From Candidatus Goldiibacteriota bacterium (lineage in GTDB: Bacteria; Oederibacteriota; PGYV01; DSYL01): 5,959 bases of DNA. The stretch is taken from assembly GCA_026418955.1 (NCBI GenBank), contig JAOAAI010000019.1, forward strand, positions 1 to 5,959. The letters run 5' to 3'. The position numbers and the translations under genes were made by a program. The number at the start of each line of letters is the position of its first letter. The stretch's first letter is position 1. The notes beneath the pieces were generated by a model. The model saw nothing but the letters and a program-made list of their open reading frames with translations. It was not told where the DNA came from and ran no database searches. Below are positions 1 through 5,684 of this stretch, piece after piece.

Positions 1-501
1 ATATAAAATTGCAATTGTCAGTGCCTGCGCAGGAGTAATACCAACAACAAGCCCAAAAAACACAGCCAACGCTTCATTAATGCCAAGACCTGCAGGTGTT
101 ATCTGGACTAGCACACCGACTATGCTAACAGTGCTTAAAAAAATCGCCTTTTCTATCCCTAATTCCACTCCTATTATATGATATGCAATAATACCAGAAA
201 AAGAATTAACAAGAATTTGGATGATTATAATTATTGAAGCTATTGCAACTATTTTTGCATCTTTTCTTATAATATTCCACCCATTTAAAACCCTGATAAA
301 TTTATTTATGTATTCATATTTTGTCTCTCTAAATTCTGGAGAAAAAAGTATGATGATAAGCATTGGGATAAAAAATAGTAGAAATAAAAATGTAACAATC
401 GGATTAAAAATATTATGTTTAATATAAATAAGGTATAAACTCACAAGCCCTAAAAAACTTCCTGCAAAAAAATTTATAACATAAAAATTGTTTATTATAT
501 G
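1..501 (-). pseudogene. 5'-truncated UPF0104 / LPG-synthase-TM-like flippase-domain membrane protein (partial)
   Basis: The frame is open from just after a TAG at 504-502 to the left edge: 167 residues, almost all hydrophobic, with about five membrane segments. QITPAGLGINEALAVFFGLV matches the P-x-G-L-G-x-x-E motif found in the C-terminal third of the lysylphosphatidylglycerol-synthase transmembrane (UPF0104, flippase-like) family, followed by GITPAQALTIAILY. In full-length members of roughly 300-350 residues about 200 or more precede this motif, including an N-terminal LPGxxGGD-type segment; here only about 130 precede it. There is no ATG near the frame's beginning. The first Met is at 363-361 inside a hydrophobic segment, and a GTG at 444-442 has no convincing ribosome-binding site. 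The 162-base spacer is too short to hold the missing part. I infer loss of the 5' end. The alternative is a short variant using a non-ATG start. The first 180 bases are 41% GC, unlike the glycan genes. Confidence 0.6.
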
Positions 502-536
502 CTATTTGCATACAATTATATGATAATTGCATATAA
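495..536. repeat. nested inverted repeat, possible hairpin
   Basis: Outer arms TTATATG (495-501) and CATATAA (530-536) and inner arms CAATTAT (513-519) and ATAATTG (523-529) are each perfect 7-base complements. The inner loop is ATG. On the left side an 11-base stretch (502-512) bulges between outer and inner arms. The structure could be a weak hairpin terminator or the footprint of a rearrangement next to the truncated gene. At this base composition chance is a serious alternative. Confidence 0.35.
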
Positions 537-663
537 AAGATATGTATCATTTTTTAAAATTTTAAGTGATTTTATAATAAAATTCTAAAAATATTTAATT
601 TCATATGTTATAAAAATTTTATAATAAATTAAATTGTTATTATTATATACTTTATAAAATAAT
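502..663. other. AT-rich intergenic spacer, no gene seen
   Basis: The 162 bases lie between the stop of the second GT2 gene and the open frame of the membrane-protein remnant. I counted only 9 G/C bases in 541-660. All frames are closed by many stops. It holds the inverted repeats listed separately and several T-runs in the transcribed direction, so it is a plausible place for the operon transcript to end. I see no convincing promoter. Confidence 0.6.
608..624. repeat. perfect AT palindrome downstream of the GT2 remnant
   Basis: TTATAAAA and TTTTATAA are complementary 8-base arms around a single A, 40 bases past the stop codon of the second GT2 gene. The sequence is all A/T, so as a hairpin it would be weak. 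It may contribute to termination together with the T-rich stretches, but its significance is uncertain. Confidence 0.25.
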
Positions 664-1576
664 TTAATCAACCTTTTCAATTTTAGGATTAAAAAAAATA
701 CCCCAAATTAATGAAAAAATTAAGGCGGGAAAATAAATGATTTTTTTTGAAAATAAAATTCTTAACAAATTTATTAATGTAACTTTTAAATAATCTAATT
801 TATATTTAATTTGTGGTATATTTTTTATTATATATACTCTATTCCTAATATCATAGCAATATTTTTTATAATTTTCTCTATTAATAAATTCATAACTATA
901 AAAAGAATTTAATTTTGTTAAATGATATACTTTACTTTTACTAATATAATATCCTGGTAAATCATAATTCAATGAAATTCTTAGGGTATATTCGGTATCA
1001 TCTGCCCAAATAAAAAATTCTTTTAACGGCAATCCAACAATTTTAATTATTTTTTTACTAATTAGAAAACTGACAAAAGTTGCTCTATTAATTTTAATCA
1101 TTCCATGACTTAAAAATTGATATGTATTTATATCATTTTTAGCTGTTGGTAAATTAAATAAACACAAATTATTATCTTTCCAATACACAATACTATTTAA
1201 AAATCCAAATTTTATTCTTTTTTTTAACAAAATATTCTTTGCATTTATTAATTCTTTTAATGCATTTTTAGTAACAATAGTGTCATCATCCATAACCCAT
1301 ATCCAATCATATCCTTCTTTATATGCTTTTTTCATACCATAAATGAAATCCACCTGCTCCACCAATATTCTTATCTAATCTCACATAATCAATTTTTTTA
1401 TTTCTGTAGTATGTTTTGGTCATCATTTCTTCTGTCCCATCTGTTGATGCATTATCTATTACTATTATTTTATCAACTTTGTATGTTTGTTTTAATATGG
1501 CATTTATGCACCGTCTTAATAATTCTTTCCTATTATAGGTTACTACTATTACTGCTATTTTCTCTTTTTTCTTCAT
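664..1576 (-). pseudogene. frameshifted GT2 glycosyltransferase, galactofuranosyltransferase-like (copy B)
   Basis: The gene begins at ATG 1576-1574, with AGAG 6 nt upstream and 41 nt after the stop of copy A. It reads 78 correct residues (VVTYNRKELLRRCI, VIDNASTDGTEE, NIGGAGGFH) and then shifts frame at a one-base insertion: AAA at 1341-1343 on the plus strand, against AA at 2352-2353 in copy A. The original frame stops after 7 foreign residues at 1319-1321. The correct frame continues as YGMKKAYKEGYDWIWVMDDD and stays open to the TAA at 664-666. Joined, the protein would be about 303 residues, with DDD near 96-98, GLPLKEFFIWADDTEYTLRI as the catalytic segment (a better match to the family W-x-D-D-x-E pattern than copy A), an IRNRVY motif and a hydrophobic C-terminus ending near WGIFFNPKI. 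The long intact second part suggests a recent lesion, a sequencing error or recoding. The shorter second frame from ATG 1365 would lack the N-terminal nucleotide-binding half and is unlikely to work alone. Confidence 0.85.
1283..1480. repeat. direct repeat, copy in the frameshifted GT2 gene
   Basis: This is the partner of 2294-2490: 198 bases, identical except for one additional A on the plus strand within the run at 1341-1343. That base breaks the reading frame. About 137 bases of identity lie on the start-codon side of the insertion and about 58 on the other. Confidence 0.95.
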
Positions 1577-1617
1577 TTCACACTCTTTTTTATTTTATTA
1601 GGTAAAATTTATAAAAA

Positions 1618-2583
1618 TTATTTTAAAAATTTTAAAATATCTTCATTATTAAAATCTTTTCTCAATCCTTTATACAAAGCAATTATGAATATTTTTAAAC
1701 TTTTCATTAAATTATTTCTAAAATTAGAAAAATAAACCAAAGAAAATAACCATTTTAATAAAAAACCAGTAAATAAAATTACATTTAAAGGAAATTTTCT
1801 ATAATTTATATTTATATATGTGAAATTTCTTATAATAAAAAATAATTTAAACAGATTTACATTGGCATGAATGAAATATATTTCTTTTTTAAAAAATTTA
1901 ATAACTTTAAATTCTTGTTTGGGGTGAAAAAATTTAGCATCTTTTATAAATATTGTATTTATTTTATTTGATATTGCACGTAAATTATATTCCACTTCAT
2001 CTCCACGTATAAAAAGTTCTTTTTTGGGCAAACCTATTTTTTTAATAATTTGTTTTGAATATAAAGAACCCAATAAACCTGCGCCATTATGATATAATAA
2101 TTGATGATTGCGAGTTATATTTTTAATTTCATTAATATTATATATTCTATATATTTTATTATTTAATATTAATTCCATTGGCCATGTTAATTCGTGTTTT
2201 TCATTTATCACTAAAGGTAAATAAGTAAAATCATATTTATTTTCTGGCATATTTTTTAAAATATTTTTTAAACATTTTTTATCCGCATATCCATCATCAT
2301 CCATAACCCATATCCAATCATATCCTTCTTTATATGCTTTTTTCATACCATAATGAAATCCACCTGCTCCACCAATATTCTTATCTAATCTCACATAATC
2401 AATTTTTTTATTTCTGTAGTATGTTTTGGTCATCATTTCTTCTGTCCCATCTGTTGATGCATTATCTATTACTATTATTTTATCAACTTTATATTCTTGT
2501 CTTAGTATTGCATTTATACAACGTTTTAATAAATGTTTCCTATTGTATGTAACTACTACTGCTACTATTTTATCCTTCTTCAT
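1618..2583 (-). CDS. GT2 glycosyltransferase, galactofuranosyltransferase-like (copy A)
   Basis: This intact 321-residue GT-A-fold glycosyltransferase of family 2 starts with VAVVVTYNRKHLLKRCI (7-23), then VIDNASTDGTEE (38-49). DKNIGGAGGFHYGM (67-80) and WVMDDDG (92-98) follow; GGAGGF plus DDD is the signature of the GlfT1/GlfT2-like group, with DDD binding the metal and UDP. The downstream acceptor/catalytic region reads GLPKKELFIRGDEVEYNLRA (184-203), corresponding to the family's usual W-G-D-D-x-E segment. Here the second D is E and the W is R, so acceptor or activity may differ. A later H-P (220-221) and IIRNFTY (250-256) also match the group. The C-terminus is hydrophobic or amphipathic (about 268-305), suggesting membrane association. 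Its ATG overlaps the glf stop and a GAGG lies 6 nt upstream. Next to glf, it most likely transfers Galf to a lipid-linked acceptor, though rhamnosyltransferases share the same motifs. Residues 32-97 come from the segment shared with copy B. Confidence 0.9.
   Translation of the reverse strand: MKKDKIVAVVVTYNRKHLLKRCINAILRQEYKVDKIIVIDNASTDGTEEMMTKTYYRNKKIDYVRLDKNIGGAGGFHYGMKKAYKEGYDWIWVMDDDGYADKKCLKNILKNMPENKYDFTYLPLVINEKHELTWPMELILNNKIYRIYNINEIKNITRNHQLLYHNGAGLLGSLYSKQIIKKIGLPKKELFIRGDEVEYNLRAISNKINTIFIKDAKFFHPKQEFKVIKFFKKEIYFIHANVNLFKLFFIIRNFTYININYRKFPLNVILFTGFLLKWLFSLVYFSNFRNNLMKSLKIFIIALYKGLRKDFNNEDILKFLK
2294..2490. repeat. direct repeat, copy in the intact GT2 gene
   Basis: These 197 bases recur at 1283-1480 in the same orientation, about 1.01 kb away, with no substitution and a single one-base length difference. 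The block runs from just after the TAC/TAT codon before KVDKIIVID to the second base of the third Asp codon of the DDD motif. It therefore covers the donor-nucleotide-binding part of the protein. Sequences immediately outside both ends differ markedly from the other copy, including at synonymous positions on the N-terminal side. Confidence 0.95.
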
Positions 2584-3668
2584 ATTACTTCCTCTAATGC
2601 TCTTTTTATTGCTTGGTCTATATCATAATATTTACATTCTGCTAATCTTCCTATTAATACAAGATTATCATAATTTTTAGCCTTATTTAAATATTTACTT
2701 ACAATTTCTTTGTTTTCTTCATCTTGAACTGGATATGCTTCAAATCCTTTATCCCAGGATGAATATTCTCTTGATATTACTGTTGTTTTATTATTAATAA
2801 ATAAAAATTTATTGTATTCAGTAATTCTTGTAAATTTAAAATCATTAGGATAATTTATAACACTGTTTTCTTGATAAGAATTTGTATTTAATTTCTCAAA
2901 ATCAAGCCAAATTCTTCTGTATTTTATTTTGCCATATTCATAATCAAAAAAATAATCAAGTGGTCCAGTATAATAAATTTTGTCATATTTAAGATTTTTT
3001 ATGATATCTTTATAATCTGTTGATAATATAATTTTTATATTTGGTCTATCAATCATTTTCTCAAACATTTTCGTGAAACCATTTTTAGGAATTCCTTGCC
3101 AACGACATTTAAAATATCTATCATCCATTGAGACAAATACTGGAACTCTATCTGTGACAGATTGATCTATTTCTTCGGGCTTTTTTCCCCATTGTTTCAT
3201 AGTATAATATAAAAATATTTTTTCATAAATAAATTTAGCAAGTTCTTTTATAAAATCATTTTTATGATTTAGTAATTTTAAAATAGGAACTTTATTATTT
3301 ATTCCAATTTCATTTATCAAAATTTCTTTTAATTTGTCCGCCTTTAAATTGTCAAAAGCTTTATATAAAGAATTTAAATTAAAAGGAATATTAATTAATT
3401 TGCCATCAACATGGCAATATACTTTATGGATGTAATTATTAAATTCTGAAAATTTGTTTACATAATTCCACACTTCCTCATCATCAGTATGAAATATATG
3501 TGGTCCATATAACTGAATATAATTGTTATCTTCATCAAAATAATCATAGCAATTTCCACCAATAGTAGATCTTTTTTCTATAATTAAAACATTTTCATCT
3601 TTTGCCGCTAATCTTTCTGCAAGCGTCAAGCCCGTAACGCCAGCGCCTATAATAACATTATTTTTCAT
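2580..3668 (-). CDS. glf: UDP-galactopyranose mutase
   Basis: This cytoplasmic FAD enzyme interconverts UDP-galactopyranose and UDP-galactofuranose, the donor for Galf transferases. The length of 362 residues is normal for the bacterial/archaeal type. The N-terminus has the FAD-binding glycine motif (VIIGAGVTGLTLAERL, 5-20), then IIEKRSTIGGNCYD (29-42) and the active-site segment YGPHIFHT (54-61). YTMKQWGKKPEEID (155-168) is the conserved substrate-binding region, followed by DRVPVF (173-178) and WQGIPKNGFTKMFEKM (190-205). Further family landmarks are GKIKYRRIWLDFE (246-258, equivalent to the conserved YRS region), TRITEYNKF (280-288) and SREYSSWDKGFEAYPV (299-314). The C-terminal FAD-contact motif GRLAECKYYDIDQAI (340-354) is present, so all key regions appear intact. 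The ATG overlaps the methyltransferase stop (ATGA), with AGGT 6 nt upstream, and the stop overlaps the next ATG. Its presence marks this as a galactofuranose-glycan locus. Confidence 0.97.
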   Translation of the reverse strand: MKNNVIIGAGVTGLTLAERLAAKDENVLIIEKRSTIGGNCYDYFDEDNNYIQLYGPHIFHTDDEEVWNYVNKFSEFNNYIHKVYCHVDGKLINIPFNLNSLYKAFDNLKADKLKEILINEIGINNKVPILKLLNHKNDFIKELAKFIYEKIFLYYTMKQWGKKPEEIDQSVTDRVPVFVSMDDRYFKCRWQGIPKNGFTKMFEKMIDRPNIKIILSTDYKDIIKNLKYDKIYYTGPLDYFFDYEYGKIKYRRIWLDFEKLNTNSYQENSVINYPNDFKFTRITEYNKFLFINNKTTVISREYSSWDKGFEAYPVQDEENKEIVSKYLNKAKNYDNLVLIGRLAECKYYDIDQAIKRALEEVI

Positions 3669-4450
3669 TTCTTTACCTTTTTATAAACCGCAAAAAGTGA
3701 ACAACTTACTTTTTCATTATTTATAAAATCCACTAAGTCACTAAATTGTAAAAGCAACCTTTTCAATGTATTTATGGCTGAATTTTTAAAATCATATTTA
3801 TAAAAAAAAGAGCATAATTCTCGCGATATAATACCAGTATTAAACTGATAATAAATCAAATCATATTTAAATAATGAAAATAAATTATTTAATTCATTTA
3901 ATGAAAATCCTTCTCTAACATGTCCAACTAATTTATGAAATTTTTCACCAAAAAATCGCTTGTAATTATATGTTGGAACAGAAACTAATATTATAGAATC
4001 TTTTTTAATAATTTCACTTATCTTTTTTAAAATAAATTCTGGATTTTTTAAATGTTCTAATATATCAATTAGCAAAACCATATCATACTTTTTAGTATTT
4101 TTAAAATTATATTTATTTATATCTTTATTAAATAATCTTATTTTTTTATTTAAATTTTTTATCTCTATTAACTTTTTTGCTTGTTCAATATTTTCACAAT
4201 TCAAATCAAAACCATCATATTCAAAATTATTTATTATTTTATTAATTTCAAAAGCATTTATTACATTGCCACATCCCAATTCTAAAATTCTATATTTTTT
4301 ATTTTTTAATAAATAATTTTTTAAAAAATTATAAAGTGGTTTTAATCTTATTTTTGAATGCAAATCATAATATATACCAAATAAATAAAAAAATAAATAT
4401 TTCAATTTATCTTTTTTATAAAGAAATCTAAAATCATCACCTATTGGCAT
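3665..4450 (-). CDS. class I SAM-dependent methyltransferase
   Basis: The 261-residue protein has a Rossmann-type methyltransferase core. Motif I is RILELGCGN (54-62), where SAM binds. The acidic residue of the next strand is in YDGFDLN (78-84). KYDMVLLIDILEHLKNPEFI (121-140) matches the motif around strand 4 of the Methyltransf_11/23 (UbiG-like) families, followed by the strand-5 region IILVSVPTYN (153-162). GHVREGFSLNELNNLF (176-191) is a common feature of this subgroup, in which the glycan- or lipid-modifying members carry a similar HVR-GFS segment. The N-terminal 45 residues contain a short hydrophobic aromatic stretch (LKYLFFYLFGIYYDL), perhaps membrane-associated. The start overlaps the flippase gene by 14 nt and is supported by a GGGAG site 7 nt upstream. 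The stop overlaps the glf ATG. In this context it probably methylates a sugar or the lipid-linked intermediate; the acceptor cannot be read from the sequence. Confidence 0.85.
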   Translation of the reverse strand: MPIGDDFRFLYKKDKLKYLFFYLFGIYYDLHSKIRLKPLYNFLKNYLLKNKKYRILELGCGNVINAFEINKIINNFEYDGFDLNCENIEQAKKLIEIKNLNKKIRLFNKDINKYNFKNTKKYDMVLLIDILEHLKNPEFILKKISEIIKKDSIILVSVPTYNYKRFFGEKFHKLVGHVREGFSLNELNNLFSLFKYDLIYYQFNTGIISRELCSFFYKYDFKNSAINTLKRLLLQFSDLVDFINNEKVSCSLFAVYKKVKK

Positions 4451-5684
4451 TTTTTAACTCCCTAAAAAAGAAATATGAAAGTAATAATATAATCATTTCA
4501 GTTATTAAAACATTTATTGCAATGCCTATCATATTTAATTTTAAAAAAAACACAAATACAATAGCCCCAAAAATACTTAAAATACTTGCTGATAAGATAA
4601 TATTTGACCATTGTTTGGAATACCCAAAAGATAATAAAAACAAATTAGCAAAAACTGTAGCAACACTTACTATAAATGGTAAAAATGCTAAAATTTTAAT
4701 CACTATAATTGATGAAATATATTTCTTTCCTAATAATAAGATTATTATCTCTTTTGAAAAAATAAATAAAAAAAATGAAATAAAAAAAGTAGAAAAAATT
4801 ATAATTGTCCCTACTTTTTTTAAAAAAATTAAAGCGTTTTTTCTATTATCTATTGCTAATTTACTTAAATATGGATATAAAGCTTGTGCAATAGGATAAA
4901 CCAGTGCTTGAATTGCTCTCACAATTTTTTCAGCAGCAGAATAATATCCAACTATGATATTATCTGTAAATAAACCTAAAATAAAAGTATTACTATTGGT
5001 ATAAAAACTTATACCAATTGTTGAAAGAAAAATATTCCAGCCATTTTTGATTTGATTAATAATTTCATTTAAATTTGGAAGAATTATTGAAATTTTAAAT
5101 TTACATAATATAAAAAAAATACCAATTAACCCAACTAAAATATTGCATAATGAATATATCAATGGAACATAAATATAATCATTTTCTTTTTTAATTAATA
5201 AAAAAATCAATATAACAAATAAAAATTTTATCAATATGTTTGATATTGTTATATATTTCATCTTTTCTATACCTTGAAAAAACCAAACTGGCAATAACAC
5301 ATTGCCTAATACAGTTAAAAAAGAAAATAAATATATATTTATATCCTTGTAAAATTTAGAGATATTATAAACAACTATTAAATAAATGATAAATGATAAA
5401 AAAAATAATATGAATTTAACACTATAAACAGAAAATACAATTATAGAAACTTTTTCTTTATTTTCTCTATTTATTGCTATATCTCTTACTGCTGAAAAAT
5501 TAAATCCATAATCAGTAATCAAAATAAAATATGTGGCAAATGCCTGAGCAAAACTTATCAAACCAAATTTATCAGGTCCTAATATTCTAACTAAATAAGG
5601 AAAAGTAATAAGTGGTAAAATGTAATTAAATATTTGTAAAGAAAATAATGAAAAAAAATTCTCAATTATATTTTTATATTTCAT
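4437..5684 (-). CDS. wzx: Wzx/RfbX-type oligosaccharide flippase
   Basis: This 415-residue, strongly hydrophobic integral membrane protein fits the polysaccharide-transport (MATE/MOP-like) flippase family in size and pattern, with about 12 predicted helices. Recognisable family stretches are LVRILGPDKFGLISFAQAF (31-49) after the first helix, LPVWFFQGIEKMKYITISN (131-149), and VGYYSAAEKIVRAIQALVYP (245-264) followed by PYLSKL. Family knowledge: these proteins move a lipid-linked oligosaccharide from the cytoplasmic to the outer face of the membrane. The ATG is preceded by GAGG with a 6-nt spacer (5691-5694) and overlaps the upstream stop as ATGA. The gene ends 14 nt inside the next gene. It is extremely AT-rich and contains several 8-base A/T runs, including one near the start (5651-5658), which are unremarkable at this composition. 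The substrate is presumably the Galf-containing unit made by the neighbours, which is inference. Symbol by family analogy. Confidence 0.9.
   Translation of the reverse strand: MKYKNIIENFFSLFSLQIFNYILPLITFPYLVRILGPDKFGLISFAQAFATYFILITDYGFNFSAVRDIAINRENKEKVSIIVFSVYSVKFILFFLSFIIYLIVVYNISKFYKDINIYLFSFLTVLGNVLLPVWFFQGIEKMKYITISNILIKFLFVILIFLLIKKENDYIYVPLIYSLCNILVGLIGIFFILCKFKISIILPNLNEIINQIKNGWNIFLSTIGISFYTNSNTFILGLFTDNIIVGYYSAAEKIVRAIQALVYPIAQALYPYLSKLAIDNRKNALIFLKKVGTIIIFSTFFISFFLFIFSKEIIILLLGKKYISSIIVIKILAFLPFIVSVATVFANLFLLSFGYSKQWSNIILSASILSIFGAIVFVFFLKLNMIGIAINVLITEMIILLLSYFFFRELKNANR
4458..4462 (-). promoter_or_regulatory. ribosome-binding site fixing the methyltransferase start
   Basis: Reading the minus strand, GGGAG lies 7 nt before the ATG at 4450-4448 and inside the last codons of the flippase gene. 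It supports the overlapping start at 4450 over any later in-frame codon, and implies translational coupling between the two genes. The other starts in the operon have comparable sites at a 6-nt spacing: GAGG for the flippase (5691-5694), AGGT for glf (3675-3678), GAGG for the first GT2 (2591-2594) and the weaker AGAG for the second GT2 (1583-1586). Confidence 0.6.

Noticed and set aside
221..427. A 68-codon hydrophobic open frame on the plus strand
   Set aside because: Antisense to the UPF0104-like frame, which carries a recognisable motif. The plus-strand peptide shows nothing characteristic.
569..628. 13-base direct repeat ATTTTATAATAAA (569-581 and 616-628)
   Set aside because: Only A and T, within a spacer of under 10% GC. 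A chance repeat of this kind is expected.
664..1365. Second part of copy B as an independent 233-residue gene starting at ATG 1365
   Set aside because: The first 8 residues come from the wrong frame, the nucleotide-binding N-terminus is missing, and copy A shows the same sequence as one continuous gene. A frameshifted single gene is the simpler reading.
1411..2680. Several short plus-strand frames opposite the GT2 genes, two of them sharing near-identical peptides
   Set aside because: Their similarity to each other is the consequence of the 197-base direct repeat read on the other strand. They overlap well-supported GT2 coding sequence.
4444..4899. A 151-codon open frame on the plus strand
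   Set aside because: It lies fully opposite the flippase gene, and its lysine/isoleucine-rich translation mirrors a hydrophobic AT-rich gene read backwards. No family features or ribosome-binding site.
5651..5658. Eight-base A run near the flippase start (others at 741-748, 4543-4550 and 4768-4775) as a phase-variation tract
   Set aside because: Runs of eight A or T are common at this base composition, all are intact in frame, and none is long enough to stand out.
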